Shown here piece by piece: positions 25,557 through 35,815 of a DNA stretch of 64,000 nucleotides. Every line of letters begins with the position of its first letter. The first letter of the stretch is position 1. Location: contig CASFGK010000003.1 in the NCBI GenBank assembly GCA_949294195.1, positions 1 through 64,000 of the forward strand. The letters are read 5' to 3'. This DNA comes from an uncultured Bacteroidales bacterium. Lineage in GTDB: Bacteria; Bacteroidota; Bacteroidia; Bacteroidales; UBA932. Below the pieces are notes generated by a model. That model saw nothing but the letters and a program-made list of their open reading frames with translations. It searched no databases and had not been told where the DNA came from. A program made the translations under genes and the position numbers.

Positions 25557-27674
25557 ATGGCAGTGAACAGGGAAATGGAAGAAAAACGGAAAAGGGACAG
25601 GACAGGAGTGATACTTTCTGTCCTGCATTTCGGTGCGCTGTGCCTTGCGGTGGTACTTGTTCTCCGCCTTTTGTACATACAGTGGTTTTTCAGGCCTGAC
25701 CCCGTACTGGAAAAGTATCTCACATCGCCCGTACGCAAAGAGCTCACGGACCCCGTAAGAGGTGCGATTCTGGCCCGGGACGGAAGGCTGCTCGCCTCAT
25801 CGACTCCCATGTATCAGATATATATGGACTGCACTGTCATGAAAGACGAGTTCGCATCCAAAGGGAAAAAGGGAGAGGAGAAGGAAAAGGAATGGCTCGG
25901 CAAGGCCCGGAAGCTGGCCGCAGGGCTGTCTTCGCTATACAAGGACAGAACGGCAGAAGAGTACTACCGTCTTATCAGCAGAGGAAGGCGGGAAGGAAGG
26001 ATGTATGTGAAGATAGGCCATCAGATAGACCACGGCACCCTGCAGACAGTCAAGGAGTTGCCCCTTTTCAATGAAGGAGGGTACAAGGGAGGCATCATAG
26101 TCGAGAAGATTGACACGCGCCAGTATCCGTACGGCTCGCTTGCAAGACGTGTGATAGGGTACGTCAAGAACAATGATGTCACCTCCGGAAACAACCTCAT
26201 CGGTCTGGAAGGCAAATTCAACTACCTGCTCCACGGCAGCGAAGGATCGCAGTGGCTCAGGAGGACAGACAACCACGGATGGATCGTGGACTACGACAGC
26301 ACTGTAGTGAAAGTGGAGGACGGGCTGGACCTCAGGACCACCATAGACATAGACATACAGGATATTGCCGACAAGGCTCTCAGGGAAAGGATCCAGGATG
26401 TGGACGAGGTCGAGGGAGGATGCGCCATAGTAATGGATGTACAGACGGGGGCCGTCAGGGCGATGGCAAACCTCAAGCGGGATGAGGAAGGGAACCTGAG
26501 GGAAATCTACAACTATGCGATAGGTACGGCAGGAGAGCCCGGTTCCGTGTTCAAGCTGGCCTCCCTGATGACTCTTGTCGAAGAAGGGAAAATAGCTCTG
26601 GAAGACAAGGTGCCTACATTCGGGGGCAAGTGGCCGTACAAAGGGGAAAGGATACCCGATGACCCGTATCTGAAGCAGTGGGGCTCGAACGAGATATCCG
26701 TTTCGGATGCGCTCAAGATTTCCTCGAACAATGTCTTCAGATACCTTGTAAAGGAAAACTACGGAGACAGGCCGAAACATTTCATAGACAAACTGTACGA
26801 ATACAAACTCAACGAAAAGTTCGACTTTGACATAACGGGACTCGCTTCTCCGAACATCCCGTCTCCGGGAAAAGACGCACGGCTTTGGAGCGGGACTACC
26901 CTGGAATCCGTGGCAGTGGGATACAGCATAAGCGAGACCCCACTGCACATACTCATGTTCTACAACGGCATAGCCAATAACGGGAAACTGATGAAACCGT
27001 ATCTGGTAGAGGCGGTGGAGCGCAACGGCAAAGTGGAGAAGAGGATGGGCCCCGTGGTGCTGAACGGCTCGATCTGTTCCAAGGCCACGGCAGACACCCT
27101 TACCAGAGGTCTGAAGAAAGTGGTGACAGAAGGTACCGGAAGGCTGGCTTTCAGGAATGCCCCGTGCGCCGTGGCGGGAAAGACAGGAACGGCGAGAGTC
27201 GCATTCGAGACAGAAAGTGGCGGCAGGAAAATCATAGGATATCAGGATGATCAGGGAAGAAAGAAGCACCAGGCCACTTTTGTCGGCTTTTTCCCGGCAG
27301 ACAATCCCCAGTACACAGCCATAGTAGTTGTGTACTCGAAACTGTCAAGGGCCAATTTCTACGGAGCTGCGTATGCGGCCCCTGTATTAAGGAAAATAGT
27401 AGACAACGTATATGCCCTCGACCCGCAGTGGGGAGAAGAAATCAGGTCTTCGGGACATGTCCGCAAAATGGAGGCGGACGGGCTGGAAACAGGTCTGGAC
27501 AAACTCGATGAGGTCCCGGACCTGAAGGGACTCGGACTGAAGGACGCTCTGTATTCCGTGGAAAACTGCGGTTACAGATGTGTCTATTCAGGGACAGGGC
27601 ATGTGGTGAGCCAGTCGCCGGCTCCCGGAACAGAGATGAAGAAAGGCGGAACAGTGAAACTTACATTGAAATGA
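25557..27674 (+). CDS. ftsI: Septal peptidoglycan transpeptidase with PASTA domain (PBP3)
   Basis: Crosslinks septal peptidoglycan in the periplasm. One N-terminal transmembrane helix (about 20-40), the PBP dimer-interaction region, then the transpeptidase domain: SVFK with catalytic S330, SSNN (SxN motif) and AGKTGTAR (KTG motif). The last 60 residues form a PASTA domain (EVPDLKGLGLKDALYSVEN to the end). A TTG lies 15 nt upstream in frame (25542), but the ATG at 25557 is a better start. Its stop overlaps the murE start by 4 nt. Confidence 0.95.
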   Translation: MAVNREMEEKRKRDRTGVILSVLHFGALCLAVVLVLRLLYIQWFFRPDPVLEKYLTSPVRKELTDPVRGAILARDGRLLASSTPMYQIYMDCTVMKDEFASKGKKGEEKEKEWLGKARKLAAGLSSLYKDRTAEEYYRLISRGRREGRMYVKIGHQIDHGTLQTVKELPLFNEGGYKGGIIVEKIDTRQYPYGSLARRVIGYVKNNDVTSGNNLIGLEGKFNYLLHGSEGSQWLRRTDNHGWIVDYDSTVVKVEDGLDLRTTIDIDIQDIADKALRERIQDVDEVEGGCAIVMDVQTGAVRAMANLKRDEEGNLREIYNYAIGTAGEPGSVFKLASLMTLVEEGKIALEDKVPTFGGKWPYKGERIPDDPYLKQWGSNEISVSDALKISSNNVFRYLVKENYGDRPKHFIDKLYEYKLNEKFDFDITGLASPNIPSPGKDARLWSGTTLESVAVGYSISETPLHILMFYNGIANNGKLMKPYLVEAVERNGKVEKRMGPVVLNGSICSKATADTLTRGLKKVVTEGTGRLAFRNAPCAVAGKTGTARVAFETESGGRKIIGYQDDQGRKKHQATFVGFFPADNPQYTAIVVVYSKLSRANFYGAAYAAPVLRKIVDNVYALDPQWGEEIRSSGHVRKMEADGLETGLDKLDEVPDLKGLGLKDALYSVENCGYRCVYSGTGHVVSQSPAPGTEMKKGGTVKLTLK

Positions 27675-29134
27675 CAATAGAAAAGACAATACAGGGATGC
27701 GGAGCCGTTTCCGTTACAGGAAACACAGGCCTGGAAATAGCATCGGTATGCAGCGACTCCAGGAAAGTCTGCCGGGGCTCGATGTTCATTGCGGTAAAAG
27801 GGTTCGCGGGAGACGGGCATGATTTCATATCCGGTGCGCTTGACAAAGGCGCCTTGGCCATTGTCCATGAAGAGGACATTGACCGGACGATTACGGAAAG
27901 TCATCCGGGAGCCGCATTCATAAAGGTATCCTCGTCACGGCACGCCCTTGCCATCATAGCCTCGAACTTTTACGGCAGGCCGTCGGAGTCTCTGACTCTG
28001 GTCGGCATAACCGGCACAAACGGCAAGACAACCACTGTCACCCTGCTTTACAGGATGTTCACTGACATGGGATATCACTGCGGACTGCTGTCAACCATAG
28101 CCAACTATGTGGGAGACAAGGAATATGAAGCGGTCAACACTACATCCGACCCTATAACGGCCAATTCGCTTCTCGCACAGATGGTCGCCGAAGGGTGCGA
28201 ATACTGTTTCATGGAAGTGAGTTCCATAGGAGTCCAGCAGGAACGGGTTTCCGGACTGAAATTCAAGGCGGGAATTTTCTCGAACCTTACCCATGACCAT
28301 CTGGACTACCACAAGACATTCGCCGAATATCTCCGCTGCAAGAAGATGTTTTTCGACATGCTTCCGGCCGATGCATACGCAATCACCAATGCAGACGACA
28401 GGAACGGAATGGTCATGGTCCAGAATACCAGGGCCAAGGTCATCACATATTCATGCAGGACTCTGGCCGACCACACATGCCGCATCATAGAGGAAAGTTT
28501 CGACGGAATGCTTCTGAGAATCGACGGCACGGAAAGCTGGACAAAACTCACCGGCAGGCACAATGCATACAATATCCTCGCAATATACAGTACGGCCGTC
28601 ACCCTCGGAGCAAGACCTGAAGAAGCCCTGATATCCATAAGCAAGCTGGAGTCGGCTCCAGGAAGGCTTGAAACTATCCGCGGACCGAAAGACCTGTCAG
28701 TCGTGATAGATTACGCCCATACACCAGACGCTCTGGAAAACGTCCTCACCACACTCAGGGACATCGCACCGGAGCGGGAACTTGTATGCCTTTTCGGATG
28801 CGGGGGAGACAGAGACAAGACCAAAAGACCTGAAATGGCCAGAGTCGCACAGAAACTTGCAGACAGGATAATCGTGACATCGGACAACAGCCGGACGGAA
28901 CGGACATCCGATATCATGGATGACATAAAGGCAGGAATGGACACAAAAGGAAGAGCCAAGTCCCTGTTCATAGAAAACAGGGAGGAAGCCATCCGTGCCG
29001 CCATCATGATGGCGGCCCCCGGAGCGACAATCCTCCTTGCCGGGAAAGGGCACGAGACATACCAGATTATCGGGACGGAGAAACGTCATTTCGACGAAAG
29101 GGAAATTGTCGCGGAGATTTTCAGGAACATGTAA
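27671..29134 (+). CDS. murE: UDP-MurNAc-tripeptide synthetase
   Basis: Adds the third amino acid to UDP-MurNAc-dipeptide. 487 residues. ATP loop GITGTNGKTTT (112-122), central NLTHDHLDYHKTFAEYL and C-terminal FGCGGDRDKTKRPEMA all fit MurE. The specificity loop reads DNSR (405-408); meso-diaminopimelate enzymes have DNPR, so D, N and R are kept and Pro is Ser. I still infer meso-diaminopimelate as substrate. The frame opens inside ftsI at 27578; the ATG at 27671 overlaps the ftsI stop and gives the normal N-terminus. Confidence 0.95.
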   Translation: MTIEKTIQGCGAVSVTGNTGLEIASVCSDSRKVCRGSMFIAVKGFAGDGHDFISGALDKGALAIVHEEDIDRTITESHPGAAFIKVSSSRHALAIIASNFYGRPSESLTLVGITGTNGKTTTVTLLYRMFTDMGYHCGLLSTIANYVGDKEYEAVNTTSDPITANSLLAQMVAEGCEYCFMEVSSIGVQQERVSGLKFKAGIFSNLTHDHLDYHKTFAEYLRCKKMFFDMLPADAYAITNADDRNGMVMVQNTRAKVITYSCRTLADHTCRIIEESFDGMLLRIDGTESWTKLTGRHNAYNILAIYSTAVTLGARPEEALISISKLESAPGRLETIRGPKDLSVVIDYAHTPDALENVLTTLRDIAPERELVCLFGCGGDRDKTKRPEMARVAQKLADRIIVTSDNSRTERTSDIMDDIKAGMDTKGRAKSLFIENREEAIRAAIMMAAPGATILLAGKGHETYQIIGTEKRHFDEREIVAEIFRNM

Positions 29135-29176
29135 TGTCCGGCATCCGGAGCCGGAAGATACGCAAAAGTAAAAGCT

Positions 29177-30505
29177 ATGCTATACCATCTATTCGATTAT
29201 CTGAAAGATTTCAACATACCGGGAGCGGGCCTGATGCAGTACCTCTCCTTCAGAGCCATATTCGCCAGTGTGACTTCCCTCCTTTTCGCCGTCTTTATAG
29301 GCAAGCGGATTATAAGGTGGCTGCAGAAGAAACAGATCGGAGAGGAGATACGGGATCTGGGACTTGAAGGCCAGATGCAGAAAAAAGGCACGCCTACCAT
29401 GGGCGGAATCATCATTATCCTGGCTATCCTCATAGCTGCCATACTGTTCTGCGATCTCACGAATATTTATACCATACTGCTGATAATAAGCACACTATGG
29501 TTTGGAATGCTGGGATTCGCCGATGACTTCATAAAAGTTTTCAGGCACAACAAGGAAGGGATGAGCGAGCGGGGCAAACTCATCGGCCAGATAGTCATGG
29601 GGCTTGTAATAGGCATTACGGTATGCTTCAACGAACATATAGTCATAAGGGAAGAGCTGCAGGCCGGGGAGGAATCGTCAGGAGTAGTGGTGTCAGGCAG
29701 CCAGACTTCCCCCCGGCCGGAAAGCAATACGGCCAGGCTCGAATACCCCGAGGGAGAGAAGGCTCCTCTGAAAAAGGGCCAGGATGTGGTGAAAAGCACG
29801 AAAACCACGATACCTTTCGTGAAGAATCATGAATTCGACTACAAGTGGCTTTCTCCATTCAAAGGGAAATGGGGCTGGTACTGCAAATGGGGCATATACG
29901 TGCTGATGATCGTCCTGGTGATAACAGCCTGCTCCAACGGGACCAATCTCACAGACGGGATGGACGGACTGGCAACAGGCACTTCAGCCATAGTGGGCGT
30001 GGTGCTGGGAATATTCGCATGGCTTTCCGGCAACGTCATCAATGCCGACTACCTCAACATAATGTACATCCCCGGCACCGGAGAGATAGCGGTGTTCATG
30101 GCCGCCTTTGTAGGGGCCCTCATCGGATTCCTCTGGTACAACGCTTTCCCGGCACAGGTGTTCATGGGCGACACGGGAAGCCTTGCAATCGGAGGGATAA
30201 TAGGGGTATGTGCCATCCTGATAAGGAAAGAACTGCTGCTTCCTATCCTGTGCGGGGTCTTCCTCGTGGAAAGCCTTTCGGTGATAATACAGAGATTCTA
30301 TTTCAAATATACCAGACATAAATACGGAACCGGACGCAGAGTATTCAAGATGACCCCTCTGCACCACCATTTCCAGAAAGAGGGCATACCTGCTCTCATA
30401 ACAGCACCGGCAAAGGCTCTTCCGGAAGCCAAGATAGTGACAAGGTTCTGGATTATAGGGATAATTCTGGCAGTACTTACAATAGCTCTCTTAAAAATCA
30501 GGTAA
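29177..30505 (+). CDS. mraY: Phospho-MurNAc-pentapeptide transferase
   Basis: Makes lipid I on undecaprenyl phosphate in the inner membrane. About ten transmembrane segments, with KKGTPTMGG, FADDFIKV (the conserved aspartates), NLTDGMDGLATG, MGDTGSLAIGG and MTPLHHHFQ. At 442 residues it exceeds the 360 of E. coli because of a hydrophilic insert of about 70 residues (about 160-230: LQAGEESSG through KNHEFDY). Relatives in this phylum also have an insert here; its role is unknown to me. Confidence 0.96.
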   Translation: MLYHLFDYLKDFNIPGAGLMQYLSFRAIFASVTSLLFAVFIGKRIIRWLQKKQIGEEIRDLGLEGQMQKKGTPTMGGIIIILAILIAAILFCDLTNIYTILLIISTLWFGMLGFADDFIKVFRHNKEGMSERGKLIGQIVMGLVIGITVCFNEHIVIREELQAGEESSGVVVSGSQTSPRPESNTARLEYPEGEKAPLKKGQDVVKSTKTTIPFVKNHEFDYKWLSPFKGKWGWYCKWGIYVLMIVLVITACSNGTNLTDGMDGLATGTSAIVGVVLGIFAWLSGNVINADYLNIMYIPGTGEIAVFMAAFVGALIGFLWYNAFPAQVFMGDTGSLAIGGIIGVCAILIRKELLLPILCGVFLVESLSVIIQRFYFKYTRHKYGTGRRVFKMTPLHHHFQKEGIPALITAPAKALPEAKIVTRFWIIGIILAVLTIALLKIR

Positions 30506-30510
30506 TCGTC

Positions 30511-31857
30511 ATGGAACAGACACAGAAACGCATCGTAGTCCTCGGCGGGGGAGAAAGCGGGACAGGCGCTGCAGTCCTCGCCAAAACCAAAGGTTTTGAT
30601 GTCTTTCTCTCGGATATGGGAAAGATCGGGGACAGCTATGTAGAAATGCTCAGGAAATGGGATATACCTTTCGAGCAGGGACAGCACACGGAAGAGCTTA
30701 TATTGAATGCGGACGAAGTGATAAAGAGTCCGGGTATCCCGGCAACGGCTCCCATGGTGCAGAAAATCATCGGGAAAGGTATACGTATCATATCCGAAAT
30801 AGAGTTTGCCGGAAGATATGATACGGCCAGGAAAATCTGCATAACAGGCAGCAACGGGAAGACTACCACCACCTCCCTCATCTACTACCTGCTCAAGGAA
30901 GCCGGGCTGAACGCAGGTCTGGGAGGGAACATAGGCAAGAGCTACGCTTATCAGGTCGCAACCGAGAAGCACGATATATATGTACTGGAAATAAGCAGTT
31001 TCCAGCTGGACAACATGTATGATTTCAAGGCGGACATAGCCATAATCACCAACATAACCCCGGACCATCTGGACAGATATGACCACAAGATGGAGAATTA
31101 TGTGAAGGCAAAGTTCCGCATCACCAGAAACATGAACGAGGACGACTGCTTCATTTTCTGCTCCGACGACGAAATCACCATAAACCATCTGAACCGGATA
31201 ATCGTCAAGGCAAAAAAACTTCCGTTTTCCCAGAAACACGAAGTGGAGCAGGGCGCTTTCGTCAGGGACGAGAGGATGATAGTCAGATACAATGACAGCG
31301 AATGCGACATGTTCCTGCAGGAGCTTGCCCTCGGAGGGAAGCACAATGTCTACAATTCCATGGCAGCGGCTATTGCCGGCAAGGTCATGGACATCGACAA
31401 CGAAGTGATACGCAAAAGCCTCTCTTCATTCCACGCTGTAGAACACCGGCTGGAAAAAGTCTTGAGTATCAAAGGAGTACTTTATATAAACGATTCCAAG
31501 GCAACCAACGTTGATGCCGCATGGTATGCTCTTGAATGCCAGACCAGACCTGTCGTCTGGATTGTAGGGGGAACCGACAAGGGCAACGACTACGCCCCGC
31601 TCGTTCCGCTTGCAAAAGAAAAGGTGAAAGCCATGATATGCATGGGGCTGGACAACAGGAAATTCCACGAATCATTCCATGATGCGGTCCCTGAAATACA
31701 CGACGTGACTTCCGCAGAGGATGCCGTACAGCTCGCAAGCAGGCTTGCAAGCGCCGGCGATGTGGTGCTGCTGTCTCCATGCTGCGCAAGTTTCGACTTG
31801 TTCAGGAACTATGAAGACAGGGGCAGACAGTTCAAGGATGCCGTAAGGAAACTATAA
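30511..31857 (+). CDS. murD: UDP-MurNAc-L-alanine:D-glutamate ligase
   Basis: Second amino acid ligase of peptidoglycan precursor synthesis, cytoplasmic. The N-terminal UDP-binding fold has VVLGGGESGTGAA, the central domain ATP loop TGSNGKTTTT (about 110), then ISSFQLD and ITNITPDHLDRY, and the C-terminal domain NDSKATNVDAAWYAL and LLSPCCASFDLF. Length 448 is normal. It starts 5 nt after mraY. Confidence 0.96.
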   Translation: MEQTQKRIVVLGGGESGTGAAVLAKTKGFDVFLSDMGKIGDSYVEMLRKWDIPFEQGQHTEELILNADEVIKSPGIPATAPMVQKIIGKGIRIISEIEFAGRYDTARKICITGSNGKTTTTSLIYYLLKEAGLNAGLGGNIGKSYAYQVATEKHDIYVLEISSFQLDNMYDFKADIAIITNITPDHLDRYDHKMENYVKAKFRITRNMNEDDCFIFCSDDEITINHLNRIIVKAKKLPFSQKHEVEQGAFVRDERMIVRYNDSECDMFLQELALGGKHNVYNSMAAAIAGKVMDIDNEVIRKSLSSFHAVEHRLEKVLSIKGVLYINDSKATNVDAAWYALECQTRPVVWIVGGTDKGNDYAPLVPLAKEKVKAMICMGLDNRKFHESFHDAVPEIHDVTSAEDAVQLASRLASAGDVVLLSPCCASFDLFRNYEDRGRQFKDAVRKL

Positions 31858-31868
31858 ATGCAGACGAC

Positions 31869-33257
31869 ATGACAGGAGAAAAGGAGGACGGGAAGAAATC
31901 CCGGTTCTGGAACTTCATCGACGACATACAGGGTGACAAGGTGATACTCATCATTATCACCATGCTCATCCTGATTTCCATTGTAGCCATATTCTCATCG
32001 ACATCCCTGCTCGCGAATTCGGTACAGAGCAGGCTGGACATTTTCAAGGAGCAGATGGTCACGGTGTTTGCCGGTGTTGTCATTATCGCAATCTGCTATT
32101 TTATCCCCAGAATCTGGATATTCAGGTTCTTCTCGCAGTTCGGGTTCATCATATCCGCCCTGATTCTTCTTCTGCTGCACACATCGCTCGGAGTCAAGGT
32201 CAACGGGGCAGTCAGGGCAATCCAGCTGGGTCCTGTACAGGTCCATGCATACGAGGTGACCAAAGTAGCCATGATCATGTATCTTGCCTGGGCTATCCAT
32301 GCATACAAGAATGATTCGTTCAAAGCCGCCAACTGGCTGTCCTCCAGATTCAAAAGCCTGGGATTTCTGGCAAAGCCGGGATGGAAACGGTTCATTTACA
32401 TATTCGCTCCCATCCTCATCATATGCGTAGGGATACTGTTCGGAAGTTTTTCCAGTACGGTATTCATCGGAGGCATCATGTTCATAACAATATTGATCGG
32501 AGGCATAAAACTCAAGGACATCATGGTTCCGGCACTGCTGTGCGTGGCCGTAGTGGGCATGTGCATAGGCCTGTATGCTGTCTCCGGAGGAAAGATGTTC
32601 GAAAGGTTCGGCACTGCCCTCAGCAGGCTTTCGATGGACGAAAAGCACAAGGATATCAAGGATCTGAAGCCGGGCACAATAGAGTTTCAGGAAGCGCTCG
32701 ACGCAATCAAGCAGCCGGCCAGTGCGAAAATAGCCATCCATGAAGGAGGGCTGTTCGGCAAAGGACCGGGAAACAGTACGCAGAAATATACCGTCCCGCT
32801 TATGTTCAGCGACTACATGTACAGCTTCATCATCGAGGAATACGGACTTTTTGTCGGGATAATCGTGATCATGCTGTATGTAAGTCTGCTGGCCAGAGCT
32901 TCCCTGATAGTGAGAGCCTGCGACAACGAATTCGCGAAGACGGCAGTGGCAGGCCTGGCGGTACTGATCAGCGGACAGGCTCTCATGCACATGTTCATCA
33001 ATGCCGACCTGGGACCGCTGACAGGACAGACTCTCCCGATGATAAGCCACGGGAAAAGCTCGTTCTTCGCATTCAGCCTCGCTTTCGGCGTACTTCTGTC
33101 CATAAGCAAGATGGCCAAGGCCAAGATCAGGAAAGAGGAGGAGGAATCGGAACCGCTGGTAGAAGGGCTTGGCATACATGAGGACAATGTGGAGGAATCG
33201 CTTGCAGAACTTGATGATTTCGAATCGGGGAACAAATCTTCCGGAATGGAAATATAA
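31869..33257 (+). CDS. ftsW: Septal peptidoglycan glycosyltransferase (SEDS family)
   Basis: Polymerises lipid II at the septum with FtsI. 462 residues, about ten transmembrane segments, a cytoplasmic N-terminal lead and a 50-residue acidic cytoplasmic tail (after KMAKAKIRKEEEESE). The SEDS signature appears late as GPLTGQTLPMISHGKSSFFAF. A long periplasmic loop (about 235-290) carries the usual conserved region (HEGGLFGKGPGNSTQKY). It lies 11 nt after murD. Confidence 0.94.
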   Translation: MTGEKEDGKKSRFWNFIDDIQGDKVILIIITMLILISIVAIFSSTSLLANSVQSRLDIFKEQMVTVFAGVVIIAICYFIPRIWIFRFFSQFGFIISALILLLLHTSLGVKVNGAVRAIQLGPVQVHAYEVTKVAMIMYLAWAIHAYKNDSFKAANWLSSRFKSLGFLAKPGWKRFIYIFAPILIICVGILFGSFSSTVFIGGIMFITILIGGIKLKDIMVPALLCVAVVGMCIGLYAVSGGKMFERFGTALSRLSMDEKHKDIKDLKPGTIEFQEALDAIKQPASAKIAIHEGGLFGKGPGNSTQKYTVPLMFSDYMYSFIIEEYGLFVGIIVIMLYVSLLARASLIVRACDNEFAKTAVAGLAVLISGQALMHMFINADLGPLTGQTLPMISHGKSSFFAFSLAFGVLLSISKMAKAKIRKEEEESEPLVEGLGIHEDNVEESLAELDDFESGNKSSGMEI

Positions 33258-33269
33258 TTTTACAGTGCA

Positions 33270-34403
33270 ATGAAGAAAAAGATACGGGCGATAATATCCG
33301 GAGGCGGAACCGGAGGCCATATTTTCCCGGCTGTGGCGATAGCCGGACAGCTGATGGAAGAAAATCCGGACAACGAAATACTCTTCGTCGGCGCAGAAGG
33401 CAGGATGGAAATGGAGAAGGTACCGGCGGCCGGGTACAAAATCGTGGGCCTGCCTGTGGCCGGGCTTCAGAGGAATCTGGCCCTGTCAAATCTCGCCCTT
33501 CCCTTCAAGGTCATTAAAAGCGTGATGATGGCCGGAAGAATCATAAGGGAATTCAAGCCGGACATCGCCATAGGTGTAGGCGGCTATGCAAGCGCGCCGC
33601 TCCTCTGGAGTGCATGCCGCAGGGGCATACCCACCCTGATCCAGGAACAGAACGGTTTTGCAGGACTCACCAACAGGATTCTGGGCAAACGTGCCGACAG
33701 GATCTGCGTGGCATACGACGGAATGGAAAGATTCTTCCCTGCGGAAAAAACGGTAAAGACCGGAAACCCCATCAGGAAAGGAATCGGCCCGGTGACAGAG
33801 CAGATGCGTCTCGATGCAATGGAGTGCTATTCGCTGGATCCTGCGAAAAGGCATATTTTCATAGTAGGAGGCAGTCTTGGGAGCGGCACTCTCAACAGAT
33901 CCGTCCGCGAATGGATCGAAGCCGGATGTCCCGGTGGAGAGAATTTGGAAATACTCTGGCAGTGCGGGAAATACTACAAGCCTTCAACAGACGCTTTCAT
34001 GGAAGAGGCCGCAGCGAAAGGGCTCGGAGGAGAGACTCTGAAACATATCAGGCATTTCGATTTCATCAAGAGGATGGATCTTGCCTATGCCGCTGCCGAT
34101 GTCGTGGTCTCCCGGTCAGGAGCAAGTTCGGTATCGGAACTTTCGGCTGTGGGCAAGGCGGTGATTTTCGTACCGTCGCCAAATGTAGCCGAGGACCATC
34201 AGACCCACAATGCAATGGCTCTCGTAAAAAAGGACGCGGCTATGATTGTCTCCGATGCGGATGCACCTCAAATACTCATGAAAGAAGCATGTTCACTGGT
34301 GCATGACAAAAGGAAAATCGCTGAACTTGAAAAGAATATAGTTACCTTTGCACGACCGGATGCGGCAAAGGCGATTGCAGATGAAGTCTATAAGCTGGTA
34401 TAG
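33270..34403 (+). CDS. murG: Lipid II synthase (GT28 N-acetylglucosaminyltransferase)
   Basis: Adds GlcNAc to lipid I at the inner face of the membrane. GGGTGGHIFPAVAIA near the N-terminus, LIQEQNGFAGLTNRILGK, and IVGGSLGSGTLN in the second Rossmann domain, with VVSRSGASSVSEL and PSPNVAEDHQTHNA near the UDP-GlcNAc site. 377 residues, complete. It begins 12 nt after ftsW. Confidence 0.96.
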   Translation: MKKKIRAIISGGGTGGHIFPAVAIAGQLMEENPDNEILFVGAEGRMEMEKVPAAGYKIVGLPVAGLQRNLALSNLALPFKVIKSVMMAGRIIREFKPDIAIGVGGYASAPLLWSACRRGIPTLIQEQNGFAGLTNRILGKRADRICVAYDGMERFFPAEKTVKTGNPIRKGIGPVTEQMRLDAMECYSLDPAKRHIFIVGGSLGSGTLNRSVREWIEAGCPGGENLEILWQCGKYYKPSTDAFMEEAAAKGLGGETLKHIRHFDFIKRMDLAYAAADVVVSRSGASSVSELSAVGKAVIFVPSPNVAEDHQTHNAMALVKKDAAMIVSDADAPQILMKEACSLVHDKRKIAELEKNIVTFARPDAAKAIADEVYKLV

Positions 34404-34409
34404 GGACTT

Positions 34410-35789
34410 ATGGGAAAATACAAGGAAATATATTTCATAGGTATCGGAGGCATCGGAATGAGTGCGATAGCCAGATACTACAAAGCCAGAGGCTACAGAG
34501 TCTCCGGCTATGACCGTACGCCGTCCGAGCTGACACATGAGCTTGAATCCGAAGGCATAGACATCCACTATGAGGATGACACAGCATATGTTCCGAAAGA
34601 TATTGCGGGCACCCTCGTGGTATATACCCCGGCTATCCCGCAGGACATGGGAGAACTGGCATATGTCAGGGAGCACGGATACAAGGTGGTGAAGCGTTCC
34701 CGCATTCTGGGTGAAATTTCCGAAGGCCAGAGATGCCTTGCAATTTCCGGAACACACGGAAAGACGACGACAAGTACTCTTCTTGCCCATATTTTCCAGT
34801 CTTCCGGAGAAGGATGCTCGGCCTTTCTCGGAGGCATATCCAGAAACTATGACACCAACCTTCTCACAAGCGGCAACAACGTCATAGTCGCCGAGGCCGA
34901 CGAGTTCGACAGGTCATTTCTCCAGCTCCATCCCGAAACGGCGGTCATTACAGCCATGGATGCAGACCATCTGGACATATACTCGGATCTGGAGCATGTA
35001 AAGGCCGCGTTCAAGGAATTCGCATCGCAGGTAAGCGGGACTGTCATAGCCAAACTGGGACTCGACATCACCGCTGAAGACACGCATGCAAGGATCATGA
35101 GATACTCATTCGACAACCCTGAAGCCGATTTCTTCGCTTCGGACCTGATTCCTGACAAGTGCGGATACTTCACTTTCACTCTCAACGGTCCGTCCGCCTC
35201 GATAAAAGGCTGCCGCATGGGCATCCCCGGCTGGGTGAATGTAGAAAACGGAGTGGCTGCAGCAGCTGTAGCGCTGACCTACGGACTCGAACCCGAAAAG
35301 ATAAAGGAAGCGCTTGCGTCATTCCAGGGAGTGAAGCGCAGGTTCGAGATACATGTCAACACCCCGGCATGCGCCTATATCGATGATTATGCACATCATC
35401 CGAAGGAGATTTCGACCGCTGTCAGCTCCATCCGCGAGATGTTTCCTGGACGCAGGCTTACAGCCATATTCCAGCCTCACCTGTACACGCGGACAAGGGA
35501 CTTCGCAGACGAATTCGCACATGCTCTCAGCAGTGTCGACAAGCTTGTACTTCTGGATATCTACCCGGCCAGGGAAGAACCTATACCTGGCGTGACTTCA
35601 GAGATAATCTTCGACAAGGTGACCGCACCCGAGAAAGTCCTTCTGAAGAAGGAACAGCTGATGGAATATCTTGAGAACGAACCCGTGGACGTGCTCATCA
35701 CATTCGGGGCAGGAAATATAGACAGGTTCATAAGTCCGATTACCGGACTTCTGGAAAAGAGACTTCAGGACTCCGCATCCCAAGCATAG
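34410..35789 (+). CDS. murC: UDP-MurNAc:L-alanine ligase
   Basis: First amino acid ligase of the peptidoglycan pathway. N-terminal GIGGIGMSAIARYY, ATP loop ISGTHGKTTTSTLLA, then EADEFDRSFLQL, TAMDADHLDIY and C-terminal DDYAHHPKEI and FQPHLYTRTRDF. 459 residues, normal length. Start is 6 nt after murG. Confidence 0.96.
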   Translation: MGKYKEIYFIGIGGIGMSAIARYYKARGYRVSGYDRTPSELTHELESEGIDIHYEDDTAYVPKDIAGTLVVYTPAIPQDMGELAYVREHGYKVVKRSRILGEISEGQRCLAISGTHGKTTTSTLLAHIFQSSGEGCSAFLGGISRNYDTNLLTSGNNVIVAEADEFDRSFLQLHPETAVITAMDADHLDIYSDLEHVKAAFKEFASQVSGTVIAKLGLDITAEDTHARIMRYSFDNPEADFFASDLIPDKCGYFTFTLNGPSASIKGCRMGIPGWVNVENGVAAAAVALTYGLEPEKIKEALASFQGVKRRFEIHVNTPACAYIDDYAHHPKEISTAVSSIREMFPGRRLTAIFQPHLYTRTRDFADEFAHALSSVDKLVLLDIYPAREEPIPGVTSEIIFDKVTAPEKVLLKKEQLMEYLENEPVDVLITFGAGNIDRFISPITGLLEKRLQDSASQA

Positions 35790-35815
35790 CGGAAAGTCCG
35801 CATAAACACAAGGAT

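Noticed and set aside
25935-27269. Open frame of 444 codons on the - strand within ftsI
   Set aside because: Shadow of the transpeptidase gene, which has all its catalytic motifs and overlaps neighbours by 4 nt.
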